Source: Halorarum halophilum
GTDB lineage: Archaea; Halobacteriota; Halobacteria; Halobacteriales; Haloferacaceae
Length of the DNA: 64,000 nt
Assembly: GCF_013401515.1 (NCBI RefSeq)
Contig: NZ_CP058529.1
Coordinates: 3,038,001-3,102,000 of the forward strand
Direction of reading: 5' to 3'
A model generated the notes under the pieces. The model was given only the letters and a program-made list of their open reading frames with translations. It had not been told where the DNA came from and searched no databases. Every line of letters starts with the position of its first letter. Position 1 is the stretch's first letter. Made by a program: the position numbers and the translations under genes. Below are positions 52,356 to 60,979 of the stretch, in pieces.

Positions 52356-52577
52356 ATGGCCGTCGAGACGTCTCCCAGGTCGCGACCCCTGACCGCGCTA
52401 TCGGAACACAAACTGTTCGTCGGTGCGGTCGCCGCCGGGGCCCTGATGATCCTGCTCGCACGGTTCGTGCTGGAGGGCGTCATCGCCGGAATGTTCGGCG
52501 TGTGGGGTATCTCGCTCGTCCTCGTCAGCGTCGGATCCTTCCTCTTCCTGTGGGCGTGGGGCGCCTACAACCGCTGA
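52356..52577 (+). CDS. small two-helix membrane protein
   Basis: A 73-residue protein: polar N-terminus, hydrophobic helix about 23-42, second helix about 46-68, ending AYNR. CTATTTGTG at 52321-52329 is a plausible TATA box about 30 bases before ATG 52356. Its second half resembles the protein at 20530 (WGISLVLVSVGSF against WGTALVLFGVTTY). It directly follows the importer 2 ATPases, completing the parallel with importer 1. Function unknown. Confidence 0.65.
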   Translation: MAVETSPRSRPLTALSEHKLFVGAVAAGALMILLARFVLEGVIAGMFGVWGISLVLVSVGSFLFLWAWGAYNR

Positions 52578-52688
52578 CGAGGGGGAACGGAGGAGGCGCC
52601 GGCCGCGGAGTCGGACGGGTCGCAGTATCGGGAAGCGGGGAGGGTTCGGAAGGCGGGTTCGCGTTCCCGGTCGGTGGCGTCCGCGGGG

Positions 52689-53819
52689 TCAGTCCAGGCG
52701 GTTCTCCTCGACGAAGTCCCAGTCGAACTCGTACCCGAGACCGGGCGACTGCGGCATCTCGACCACGCCCTCGTCGTCGATCTCGTCGGGGAGTTCCTCC
52801 AGTTCGGGGAAGTACGTCGCGTAGTCGTGCTTCGGGTGGAGCAGCCCGCGTTCGTAGTACCGGCCGGGGAACGCCATCGTTCCGAGCAGGTGGAGATTCG
52901 GCGCGTCGCGGCCGTGTATCTCGCACTCGACGTTGAACGACTCGCAGAGGCCGATTGCCTTCAGCGCGGGGGTGATGCCGCCCACGTCGAAGACGCCGAC
53001 GCGGACGATGTCCGCGATATCCCGCTTGATCCACTCGGCGCGGGTGTGCATCCGGCCTTCCGCGGTCTCCGGGCCGACGACGGCGATGTCGAGTTCGTTC
53101 GACAGCCACTCGTAGGAGGACATCGAGTGCTCGTCCATCGGCTCCTCGATCCAGCGGAAGTCGAGTTCTTCGAGGGCCCGGCCTATCTTCTTGGCCTCGG
53201 AACGACTGTAGAAGTGGTGCGCGTCGAGCATCAGGTCTACGTCCGGCCCGACCGCGTCGCGGACGGCCCGGCACGCCTCGATGTCGCGGTCTGGACTCTC
53301 GCCGAACGGCGGCATCCACGTGTGGAGTTTGACCGCCCGGTACCCCTCCTCGACGAGCGCTGTGGCGAAGTCGGCGTACGCCTCGGGCGTCCCGAGTCCC
53401 TCCGGGTCGTCATCGCCGACCATCGTACTTCCGTAGGCCGGAACGTCGTCGCGCGCCGCGCCGACGAGTTGGTAGACCGGCAGGTCCGCGTGCTTGCCCG
53501 CGACGTCCCAGAGGGCGCAGTCGATCGGAGCCACGCGCTTGTCGGTGAGCGTGCCCTTGTTCAACCGCTCGGCGCGACTGAGTCGCTGCCACAGCTCCTC
53601 GCGGTAGAGGGGGTTCTCCCCGACGAGGTGGCGTTTCGCGAGCTCGTTCGATCGCTCGTGTCCGCCGCGGCAGTAGCCGTCCGGGCCGCCGTCGACGACG
53701 ACGTGCGTTATCGTCCCCGTCGCGTCGGTTGGGGGGCCCGGGTGGCCGTGGCCCTTCTCGTCGGCTTCGACGTGAGCGGTGTAGCGGAACCGAATGGTAC
53801 GGACGTCGGTGATCTCCAT
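52689..53819 (-). CDS. enolase-superfamily sugar-acid dehydratase (MR/MLE), KxH type (2)
   Basis: A 376-residue close paralogue of the gene at 18833: both share PIDCALWDVAGKH-like text, VPAYGSTMVGDDDP, KLHTWMPP, MLDAHHFYSRSEAK, EEPMDEHSMSSYEWL and GPETAEGRM as separate matching stretches. The K-x-His variation is kept, so it marks a real subgroup. The enzyme probably dehydrates a sugar acid derived from what importer 2 brings in. Start 53819 lies 28-34 bases from a minus-strand TTTATTA box (53847-53853); the longer frame upstream is rejected. Confidence 0.86.
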   Translation of the reverse strand: MEITDVRTIRFRYTAHVEADEKGHGHPGPPTDATGTITHVVVDGGPDGYCRGGHERSNELAKRHLVGENPLYREELWQRLSRAERLNKGTLTDKRVAPIDCALWDVAGKHADLPVYQLVGAARDDVPAYGSTMVGDDDPEGLGTPEAYADFATALVEEGYRAVKLHTWMPPFGESPDRDIEACRAVRDAVGPDVDLMLDAHHFYSRSEAKKIGRALEELDFRWIEEPMDEHSMSSYEWLSNELDIAVVGPETAEGRMHTRAEWIKRDIADIVRVGVFDVGGITPALKAIGLCESFNVECEIHGRDAPNLHLLGTMAFPGRYYERGLLHPKHDYATYFPELEELPDEIDDEGVVEMPQSPGLGYEFDWDFVEENRLD

Positions 53820-53925
53820 CGGTGGCGTGAGTCTCTGCACCGGCGGTAATAAACTCACGGCAGGCGGCGACTGGGGACGACGGCCGCGGGTCGACATCGC
53901 CCGACCGTGAGGCGGTTCCTCGCCG

Positions 53926-55347
53926 CTACTCGAGAACGTCCTCGGGCGACTCGGGGTACGGTTCGCGGATGAGGCGGCCCATGTCGAGTCGCTGGTACGG
54001 ATACCGCCGAAGGGTTCCGTTCTCCACGAAGTCAGTCCGGTCGTCCGCCTCGAGTTTTCGCGCCGCCGTCTCGCGGAGTTCGGCCGTCTGCTCCGGCCGT
54101 TCGCCGGACAGGTCGTCGAGTTCGTGCGGGTCCGCGGAGAGGTCGAACAGTTGCTCGCGCCCCCCGTTCTGCATGAACACGTACTTCCAGTCGCCCTCGC
54201 GGACCATCGTCGTGAAGTTCGGCGCGAGTCCGGGCGTCCGGTGATACCCGTACAGTCGTTCGCGTGGGTCGGCGTCGTCCTTCACCATCCCGACGACGTC
54301 GATACCCTCGCGCAGGTCCGGGTTTCCGGCCGCCGTCGTCGCGACGCCGAACAGGTCGGTCAGCGAGACCAGTTCGTCGTTGCGCACTCCCGCGGGGAGT
54401 TCCGCAGGCCAGCTGAGCAGAAACGGGATCCGGCAGGACGACTCGAAGAACGACGACTTCTCCCACCCGTGGTGGTCGCCGAGGAGTTCGCCGTGGTCCG
54501 AGAAGAAGCAAATGACCGTGTTCTCGGCGTCGTCGCGCGACTCCACCGCGTCCAGCAGTCGCCCGATGTGGCGGTCCACCTCTGAGATCATCCCGTAGTA
54601 GTGCGCCTTGAGTACCCGGACGGTGGTCGCGTCGATCCCGTCCTCGCGTGTCGTCCAGAAGTGGTAGTTCTGGGCGGGGATCTTCTCGTCCATGTGGTCG
54701 ACCGCGCGGTCACCGCGGACGGGGCCGGGGAGTCTGTCGGGGTCGTACATCCGGTCGAACGGCGGTGACGGCGCGAAGGGCGGGTGCGGCGGTTCGTAGG
54801 AGACGAGTCCGAAGAAGGGGCCGTCGCCCCCGATGAGTTCGACCGCGCGGTCGGTCGTCCACGCCTCGTAGTTCGACTCGGGCGGCAGGTGGTTCTGCTG
54901 GGGGAGGTGGACCATCGCACCTTCGCGGGCGGTGGTCTTGACCTCGTGGCCCGTGTCCTCGCGGTACGCCTCGACGCTGAGACGGGTGTCGTACCCCAGG
55001 TCGATGTCGCGGGGGTGGGCGTGGTACTTCCCGACGAGGAACGTCCGGTACCCCCGTTCGCGCATCGCCCGGGCGAGAAACGGGCCGCAGCGTTCCTCGA
55101 GGTGACTCGCGTCCCGCTTCTCGTTTCCGAGGAAGTCCGTCGTCGTCGCCTCGCACCCCGTCCGGACGGTGTGTCTGGCGGGGATGCAGATCGGGTCGGG
55201 CGAGTACGCGTCGGTGAACGAGACGCCACGGTCGACCAGACGGTCGATGTTCGGGGTGTGGATTCGCGCGTTTCCCAACGCGCGAACGGTGTCGTATCGC
55301 TGCTGGTCCGTCATCACGAAAAGGACGTTCGGCTTGGTGGCGGGCAC
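53926..55347 (-). CDS. type I sulfatase
   Basis: A 473-residue sulfatase of the alkaline-phosphatase superfamily. It starts PATKPNVLFVMTDQQ (metal Asp), then DPICIPARHTVRTG (about 51-64), whose C-x-P-x-R motif is the site turned into formylglycine in active sulfatases, later FFSDHGELLGDH (metal site) and KSSFFESSCRIPF. I prefer the GTG at 55347: the frame runs upstream to ATG 55374, but that Met lies inside the promoter's TATA box, which is spaced for 55347. There is no signal peptide, so desulfation of imported sugars is implied. A phosphodiesterase of the same fold is less likely. Confidence 0.82.
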   Translation of the reverse strand: MPATKPNVLFVMTDQQRYDTVRALGNARIHTPNIDRLVDRGVSFTDAYSPDPICIPARHTVRTGCEATTTDFLGNEKRDASHLEERCGPFLARAMRERGYRTFLVGKYHAHPRDIDLGYDTRLSVEAYREDTGHEVKTTAREGAMVHLPQQNHLPPESNYEAWTTDRAVELIGGDGPFFGLVSYEPPHPPFAPSPPFDRMYDPDRLPGPVRGDRAVDHMDEKIPAQNYHFWTTREDGIDATTVRVLKAHYYGMISEVDRHIGRLLDAVESRDDAENTVICFFSDHGELLGDHHGWEKSSFFESSCRIPFLLSWPAELPAGVRNDELVSLTDLFGVATTAAGNPDLREGIDVVGMVKDDADPRERLYGYHRTPGLAPNFTTMVREGDWKYVFMQNGGREQLFDLSADPHELDDLSGERPEQTAELRETAARKLEADDRTDFVENGTLRRYPYQRLDMGRLIREPYPESPEDVLE

Positions 55348-55366
55348 TCGCGTCACTTCGACCACC

Positions 55367-55380
55367 GATATCATAAAGGC
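55367..55380. promoter_or_regulatory. overlapping divergent core promoter
   Basis: GATATCATAAAGGC serves both strands. Read minus, CTTTATGATATC is centred about 28 bases before GTG 55347 (sulfatase). Read plus, ATATCATAAAG is centred about 31 bases before ATG 55405 (GH28). The two TATA boxes overlap, so the two genes should compete for one TBP site or be strictly co-regulated. Confidence 0.6.
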
Positions 55381-55404
55381 ACGTCCGGGAGTGTGAACGG
55401 GTAG

Positions 55405-57015
55405 ATGGCGCCCGCAGCGAGCGCGTACGACGTAACCCAGTACGGCGAATCGGACGACGACCTCCACACGGACGCGTTCCGAGGCGCGATAGACGCCTGC
55501 GCGGACGCCGGAGGCGGCACTGTCGTCGTTCCCAGCGGCGAGTACACGACGGGGACGATCCACCTGAAGAGCGACGTGACGCTCCACCTGGAGGCCGGTA
55601 CGGTGGTGTATCCGGCGTCGGAGGAGTCCGCGTTCACCTCGAAGTACGTCGGCCCGGACGACGAACGCGTGTTCCTCCTCGCGGAGGACGCGGAGAACGT
55701 CACTATCGCCGGCGACGGCGAGTTCGACGGCCGCGGCACGGAGTTCATGCGGATGGACACGCCGATCCAGGGCCACTCGAACGAGAGCACGAGCCACCCG
55801 CTCATCTCGAACGGCCCCCACGAGGCGCGGCAGGGTCGGCGGTATCTCGCCCGAAGCGGCGGGACGGAGGGGTGGCCCGTCGCGAAACCCGACTTCAGGC
55901 CAGGACCGATGTTCAGGTTCGACGACTGCACGAACGTGACCGTGCGCGACGTGACGCTTCGGGACATGCCCGCGTGGACGGTGAGCCTGCACGGGTGCGA
56001 GGAGGTGGACGTACTCGGCGTGGACATCCTCAACCACATGCTCATCCCGAACTGCGACGGCATCCACATCGGCGACAGCAGGAACGTCCACATCTCTGAC
56101 TGCACCATCGAGTCCTGCGACGACAGCATCACATTTGGCGCCCGATCCGACGTGGAGACGACGTGCGAGGGCGTCACCGTCACGAACTGTACGCTCTCCT
56201 CGAGCGCCTGCGCCATCAAGTTCGGGTCGGGGACGGACGACACCATCCGCGACTGCACGTTCCAGAACATCGTCATCCAGGGGTCGAACCGCGGACTCGG
56301 CATCCAGCACCGGGACTCGGGCGACCTGGAGAACGTGCTGTTCGCCGACATCGTCATCGACTCGAACCTGCTCCCCGGCCCCTGGTGGGGGAAGGGCGAG
56401 CCGATTCACGTCTCGTCGGTCCCCCGCGACGAGGACACCGACCTCGGCGCGGTTCGCAACGTCCGATTCGAGAACATCGTCGCCCGCAGCGAGAACGGCG
56501 CTCTCGTCTACGGGTCCGAGGAGTCCGATATCGAGAACGTGGCGTTCGAGAACGTCCGCATCGAGCTCGCCGGGAGCGAGAACGCCGACCTCGTGGGTGG
56601 GAACTTCGATCTCCAACCCACGTCGGTGATGTCCCCGATCTTCGAGAGCGACATCGCGGGCGTCCACGTCGAGAACGTCAGCGGCGTCACGATCCGCGAC
56701 GTGACGCTGACGTGGGCCGACGACGTGCCGGACTACTATCGGAACGGGCTGGCGTGTTCGGACGTCGACGGACTGCTCGTGGACGGGTTCGTCGGCCGAC
56801 AGGCACACCGCGACGGGGACGACGCCGCCGTCCGCCTGTCGAACGCCCGCGACATCACCGTTCGCGACTCGCGCGCCGCCGACGGGACGGCGACGTTCAT
56901 CGCCCTCGATGACACGGGCGACGAACGCCTGTTCGCGAACAACGACCTGCTCGACGCCGCGGACCCCGGCGACGTGGAGCCGTTCGCGAGATCCGGCAAC
57001 GTCCCCTCGCTGTAA
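55405..57015 (+). CDS. GH28 polygalacturonase (2), cytoplasmic
   Basis: A 536-residue right-handed beta-helix GH28 protein. It has the N-terminal DVTQYGESDDDL and LHLEAGTVVY blocks, then NCDGIHIGD (from residue 216) and SCDDSITFGAR (about 237-247), the positions of the catalytic aspartates. The usual G-D-D is C-D-D and the His/RIK regions are less clear than in the gene at 8898, so specificity may differ (for example rhamnogalacturonan or an alpha-rhamnosyl/galacturonosyl exo-activity). There is no signal peptide. It is divergent from, and shares a promoter with, the sulfatase. Confidence 0.85.
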   Translation: MAPAASAYDVTQYGESDDDLHTDAFRGAIDACADAGGGTVVVPSGEYTTGTIHLKSDVTLHLEAGTVVYPASEESAFTSKYVGPDDERVFLLAEDAENVTIAGDGEFDGRGTEFMRMDTPIQGHSNESTSHPLISNGPHEARQGRRYLARSGGTEGWPVAKPDFRPGPMFRFDDCTNVTVRDVTLRDMPAWTVSLHGCEEVDVLGVDILNHMLIPNCDGIHIGDSRNVHISDCTIESCDDSITFGARSDVETTCEGVTVTNCTLSSSACAIKFGSGTDDTIRDCTFQNIVIQGSNRGLGIQHRDSGDLENVLFADIVIDSNLLPGPWWGKGEPIHVSSVPRDEDTDLGAVRNVRFENIVARSENGALVYGSEESDIENVAFENVRIELAGSENADLVGGNFDLQPTSVMSPIFESDIAGVHVENVSGVTIRDVTLTWADDVPDYYRNGLACSDVDGLLVDGFVGRQAHRDGDDAAVRLSNARDITVRDSRAADGTATFIALDDTGDERLFANNDLLDAADPGDVEPFARSGNVPSL

Positions 57016-57280
57016 GCGACTGTGCCGGGCGGCCGTCGGGGGTGACGGGGAACGAGTGCGGCGGAGGCACCCGCTGAAGGGATCACCTGAACACGACCCT
57101 CGTGGTGGCGATCAGCGAGAGCACCCGCTTCGCGTTCCGCCACACGGACGGCGCGAAATCCATCGCGGCCACCATCGCGCGGCTCGGGGCGTTCACGGCC
57201 GCCGCGGTCGGGAAGCCGACGAACCGTTCGAGCGAGCAGCATCGCCCGCGAGCAGTGTCGTCCGCCCGTTCCCGCGTGCC
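57016..57280. other. intergenic region, no gene recognised
   Basis: The gap between the convergent GH28 and SMP-30 genes is GC-rich. A plus-strand frame (57102-57350) reads AISESTRFAFRHTDG and then an Ala-rich stretch, but it runs into the SMP-30 gene, has no family match I know and no promoter. It may be debris. No terminator or dyad is obvious. Confidence 0.35.
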
Positions 57281-58138
57281 TCAGAACCGGTCGAAGCCGG
57301 TCAGCTCCGTCTCCGCGCTGTGGAGGCTTCCCGTCAGGTCGGCCACGTAGAGGGTGGAACGGTCGGGTCCGCCGAACGTGCAGTTGGTCGGCCGGTTCTC
57401 CGGGAACGGGTGGCGGGCGAGTAGTTCCCCCGCGGGCGAGAAGACGTACACCGACGGGCCGGGTCCGCTCTCCTCCCACCCGGCGCAGGCGACGATGGCT
57501 CCCTCCTCGGTGAGCGTCATCCCGTCGATACCGCGATGGTCGCCGAAATCGTGCAGCACCTCGTACTCGCCGAGCGACCCGTCAGCCGAGATCTCGTAGG
57601 CCCGCAGGTCGCAGTCCTGGTCGGGGCCGTACGTGCACTCGGCGACGTAGAGCTTCGACTCGTCGGGCGAGAGCAGGAGCCCGTTCGGCCGGTCCATCTC
57701 GTCGGTCAGATGGACGAGTTCCCACCCCGAGTCCCCCCGTTCGGCCCGATACACCGACGTGTGACCGAGTTCTCCGCGGCCGATGTCGTCCGGATCCGTG
57801 AACCAGATGTCCCCCTTGCCGTCTATCTCCAGGTCGTTCGGTCCGTTGAGCGGCGTTCCCTCGAACTCGTCCACGACGACCGTCGTCGCCCCTTCGGGCG
57901 ACAGCGCTGCGATTCGGTGTCCCTCGGCCTCGCAGGCGTAGAGCGTTCCGTCGAGTCCCTCGTGGAGCCCGACGGCACCTGCCGTCTCGTCGATGTACAC
58001 GCGCGTCGCGTCCGTCTCGGGGTCGTACTCGAGGAGTTGATTCCTGCGGATCTCGGTGAACCGGACCACCCAGTCCATCCAGACGGGGCCCTCGGTGGCG
58101 TCGCGCGGGCCGGAAACACGCTCGAACTCCCATGACAT
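57281..58138 (-). CDS. SMP-30/gluconolactonase-family lactonase
   Basis: A 285-residue six-bladed beta-propeller of the SMP-30/LRE family, metal-dependent sugar lactonases. The metal-binding Glu is Glu16 in ATEGPVW; PLNGPNDLEIDG, DRPNGLLLSPDE and HRGIDGMTL supply the Asn and Asp ligands. In this island it could open the galactaro-lactone formed by uronate dehydrogenase (20859) or an aldono-lactone ahead of dgoD (58877). ATG 58138 follows a minus-strand TATTTATG box (58165-58172) at leaderless spacing. The upstream frame, though open, is a decayed IclR gene and not part of this protein. Confidence 0.85.
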   Translation of the reverse strand: MSWEFERVSGPRDATEGPVWMDWVVRFTEIRRNQLLEYDPETDATRVYIDETAGAVGLHEGLDGTLYACEAEGHRIAALSPEGATTVVVDEFEGTPLNGPNDLEIDGKGDIWFTDPDDIGRGELGHTSVYRAERGDSGWELVHLTDEMDRPNGLLLSPDESKLYVAECTYGPDQDCDLRAYEISADGSLGEYEVLHDFGDHRGIDGMTLTEEGAIVACAGWEESGPGPSVYVFSPAGELLARHPFPENRPTNCTFGGPDRSTLYVADLTGSLHSAETELTGFDRF

Positions 58139-58182
58139 CGGTCGTACGTCACCGCTCGCCCCACATAAATACGGTCGCCCGC

Positions 58183-58262
58183 TCCCGTCGTCGATCCCGT
58201 ACCGTGCTCGCCGGCGTCCGGAGGTGGTGAAGGCGATCCTCACAGATTCGATCGCCCGGTCC
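58183..58262 (-). pseudogene. IclR remnant upstream of SMP-30 gene
   Basis: On the minus strand this stretch reads AIESVRIAF and then ARYGIDDGSG, joining the N-terminus (RSVKIAF) and a C-terminal motif (GYGIDDEEN) of the IclR protein at 25450, with everything between deleted. A 17-base run GTCGTCGATCCCGTACC is shared exactly with the intact gene. The SMP-30 promoter lies right at its 3' end, so it has been absorbed into the lactonase upstream region. Confidence 0.75.
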
Positions 58263-58603
58263 GCTGGGGGTCGGGTCAGGTTCTCGTGGCGGAGTCGCCC
58301 GCTCCGTTCCACCAGTGCGTTCCGAGGGCGGGAACGGATGCGGGGCTGTCCAGGATACCCGATCCGAGGCGTCAGGTGCGGAGTGCGCCAAGAACACGCT
58401 CGGCAGGACAAACGCGGACCCGTCCGAACCGTCGGAACGTCCCGACCGCTCGTTCCCGCCTTCCGAATGAATTGATCGGGTGAAGCGCCTTCGATTCGGC
58501 CGACGGCGGTGACTCTCGTCGGTTCGGACGTGACAGGAAACGGCGTCACGAACCCTGCAGAGTTGCTCACGGCCCTGTTCCGAGACGCGACACGGAGTTC
58601 CTC
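58263..58603. other. conserved block of the duplicated locus
   Basis: Bases 58427-58508 align with 26363-26447 upstream of the intact IclR gene, sharing the CCGTCGGAACG start, a CGTTCCC core and a CGACGGCGG end. The order IclR, block, dyad, ThuA, DgoD is the same at both loci. No gene is supported within. Confidence 0.55.
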
Positions 58604-58626
58604 GTTACGTTCGTACTATTTGTAAC
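58604..58626. promoter_or_regulatory. 22-bp dyad variant (23 bp)
   Basis: GTTACG-N11-TGTAAC keeps both half-sites and the central TACTA but has one extra base in the spacer. It lies between the IclR and ThuA remnants, at the place that corresponds to the copy at 26540. The extra base suggests it may no longer be bound. Confidence 0.45.
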
Positions 58627-58689
58627 TACTAGGATCGGCTCAGGAGAACGCATGGCGGCACGTATCGACGGGTCGAGAACGGGTACGAC

Positions 58690-58850
58690 CGCTCGGAACC
58701 ATCGATCGGCGGCGATGCCGACGTGAAGTTGCGGTCGAGGGGGTACTCGGCGATGCGGTCGAGTAGGCGGCCTCGATCGAGGGGGTGACCGTGAACTGAG
58801 TGAACGTCGAACCCGCCGAACTACCCGGAGGTGGCTCGCGGGTGCGAAAG
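58690..58850 (+). pseudogene. ThuA remnant next to dgoD
   Basis: Bases 58755-58883 align with 27563-27693, the 3' end and flank of the ThuA gene at 26921, with about three quarters of positions matching by eye. The plus strand reads AVE-stop-AASIEGVTVN-stop-VNVEPAE where the intact gene has [22 protein letters not shown], so two Trp codons or their neighbours became stops. The N-terminal two thirds are missing. This proves a former ThuA copy upstream of dgoD. Confidence 0.8.
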
Positions 58851-58876
58851 CATTGGAACCGGAAGCACGCCGTCGT

Positions 58877-60052
58877 TCACCGCTCGCCGACGCTCCCGTC
58901 CGGGCGCCGGCCCACCGGCCGCTCGAACGAGAGGTCCTCGCCGTCGAGGTCGCGGACCCGCTCCTCGTCGATCGAGACGCCGAGCCCTGGCCCCTCGGGA
59001 ACGTCGAGGAACCCGTCCGTCGGCTCGAACGGGCTCGGGTCCTCGACGTACGAGAGCGGCCGGTCCTCGCCGATGACGACCTGCTCTTGGACGAGCGCGT
59101 TCGGCGCGCACGCGTCGACCTGGAACGACGCGGCGAGCGCCAGCGGCCCAATCGGACAGTGCGGCGCGAGGGCGACGTCGTACGTCTCGGCGGCGGCGGC
59201 GATCTTCCGCGTCTCGGTGATGCCGCCCGCGCTCGAGACGTCGGGCTGGACGACGTCCACCGCGCCCGATTCGAGGACGGGTCGGAAGTCCCACCGGGAG
59301 TAGAGCCGCTCGCCCGTCGCCAGGGGGACCGTCGTCTGCTCGGCCAGCCGTGCGAGTTCGGGACCCTGCTCCGGGAGAACGGGCTCCTCGACGAACAGCG
59401 GGTCGAACTGTTCCAGCGCGTCGAGCAGGCGCCCCGCCATCGACTTCGACGCCCGCCCGTGGAAGTCCAGCGCGACGCCCACCTCCGGCCCGACCTCCTC
59501 GCGGACGGCCCCGACGACGGTCTCGGCGCGATCGATCGTCGCGGGAACGTCGATTCGCTCCAGCCCGCCGGTCGGCACGAGTTTCACGGCGGTGTACCCC
59601 TCGTCGACGGCTGAGCGAGCCTCCCGCGCCGCGGCGGCCGCCGCGTCCGCGACAGGTTCGTCGTGGGGGACGGAGACGTGCTCGTAGACGCGGATTCGAT
59701 CGCGCACGCGGCCGCCGAGCAGTTCGTGCACCGGCTCCCCGCATCGCTTGCCCTTGATGTCCCACAGCGCCTCGTCGATGCCGGCGATCGCGCTCATGTG
59801 GACCGGCCCGCCCCGGTAGAAGCTGCTCCGGTACATCGACTGCCAGATGTCTTCGATCCGTGCCGGGTCCGCGTCCAGCACGTAGTGCTGGATCATCTGG
59901 TCGACCGCGCTCCGCGTCGCGGGGGCGCTCCCGTTCACGAAGTGCCACTTGGTGTAGGGCTCGCCCCAGCCGACCAGCCCGTCGCTCGTCTCCAGCCTGA
60001 GGAACTGCCAGCGCGGCGGCACCTCGAACAGCTCGTAGTCGGTGATACGCAC
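58877..60052 (-). CDS. dgoD: D-galactonate dehydratase
   Basis: A 391-residue enolase-superfamily enzyme that follows the DgoD sequence almost block by block: VPPRWQFLRLETSDG, VGWGEP, MYRSSFYRGGPV, MSAIAGIDEALWDIKGK, ALDFHGR, FVEEPVLPEQ, TGERLYSRWDF, QPDVSSAGGITE and LAPHCPIGPLALAA. It converts D-galactonate to 2-keto-3-deoxy-D-galactonate. The start is GTG 60052 (VRITDYEL, matching the family N-terminus); a weak AGATTCATG element (60078-60086, minus strand) may be its TATA box. A 3' scrap of a second copy lies at 27647-27760. Confidence 0.88.
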   Translation of the reverse strand: MRITDYELFEVPPRWQFLRLETSDGLVGWGEPYTKWHFVNGSAPATRSAVDQMIQHYVLDADPARIEDIWQSMYRSSFYRGGPVHMSAIAGIDEALWDIKGKRCGEPVHELLGGRVRDRIRVYEHVSVPHDEPVADAAAAAAREARSAVDEGYTAVKLVPTGGLERIDVPATIDRAETVVGAVREEVGPEVGVALDFHGRASKSMAGRLLDALEQFDPLFVEEPVLPEQGPELARLAEQTTVPLATGERLYSRWDFRPVLESGAVDVVQPDVSSAGGITETRKIAAAAETYDVALAPHCPIGPLALAASFQVDACAPNALVQEQVVIGEDRPLSYVEDPSPFEPTDGFLDVPEGPGLGVSIDEERVRDLDGEDLSFERPVGRRPDGSVGER

Positions 60053-60979
60053 GCGAGGAGGTGTGTGACATCGGGGCATGAATCTTCTGTGAACGGGCCA
60101 CCTTCGTCGTTCGACGGCGGGCGAACGAGGCCGTCGCATCCGCCACGACGGTACAAACCCGGAAGTCGTCGTGAAGTAGCGTTCATCCACGTTCGACCAG
60201 CATTGTGGTGGCACTCTCCGAATAGCAGATTCCAGAGAAGAGTACGCGTTTGGAACCAGGGCTGGCAGAGTTGACGGACTACGGAAACGATTTCTATATG
60301 TCCAGATCTGATGTATGATTTCGGGGAAGCTATCGGCTTCCGTTTCGCTTCTGGGTCCCATGCTCGATTCCGACACGCACTCGAATAACGCCAGCAGGTG
60401 CCGTAGTACACCGTCGACGAGATACGGGCGCTTTCCAACCAAGATAGGCGATAACACGATCGGTGAACACGGTTGGAGCGGACGCATGGGGCGTTCGGAG
60501 CGAAATATCTCGATTCGTAGATCGACTCTGATCCACAACTCGAACTGTCCGCCGTCGGGTCAGGTCCCCGTTTCGTCGAGGGTGCCGCGATCCGACTCCT
60601 TTCTCGTCAGGACGTGGACCTCCACTTCCGCATCTCTCGGGAACACCGACTCGCTGCCGGCCGACGCGAAAATACCGAACAACAGTATATTATGCCCAAG
60701 TGTTACTATCGCTGGTTGGGTGTCAGGTTGAGGCTCTCGTTCGGCCCGGAGTACGTAGTGCTCGATGGAGGGCGGTGGGCCGCGGTCATCACGTGCGGAG
60801 GAGGAACGTATACTGAGGAGATGTTCACTGTATATGCTATGAATGACCATCACATTTGACTCGTGTATTCCTTCGATGAGATGGATGAAAAACAGGGGAA
60901 TACCATCGCTAGGTTCGCTCGATTTGGCTAGCAGGCCGATCGCGCGTAATCGGGGGTATCCATCGACGGCAAAGGTCGT
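60053..60979. other. long AT-richer gap at the end of the sugar island
   Basis: This 927-bp stretch has lower GC than the island and no recognisable gene. A minus-strand TATATTATG-like element near 60686-60694 stands upstream of a short acidic frame (end about 60560; VFPRDAEVEVHVLTRKES) with fair coding bias, possibly the tail of a truncated gene. Other frames are open only because stops are rare. I found no inverted repeats, transposase motif or tRNA. It likely marks the island edge. Confidence 0.4.

Noticed and set aside
55348-56808. Reading frame extending the sulfatase upstream to a 960-residue protein antisense to GH28
   Set aside because: The extension is the mirror frame of the GH28 gene, lacks sulfatase similarity, and crosses both promoters.
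57102-57350. 82-codon plus-strand frame in the GH28/SMP-30 gap
   Set aside because: It enters the SMP-30 gene on the other strand and resembles no family; treated as possible debris only.
58139-58570. N-terminal extension of the SMP-30 protein
   Set aside because: It is the IclR remnant and duplicated block; the propeller begins at 58138 with its own TATA box.
60053-60538. N-terminal extension of D-galactonate dehydratase
   Set aside because: The family N-terminus starts at GTG 60052; upstream text has no family similarity.
60614-60859. 81-codon plus-strand frame
   Set aside because: No family, poor coding bias, and it lies in an AT-richer gap with no fitting promoter.
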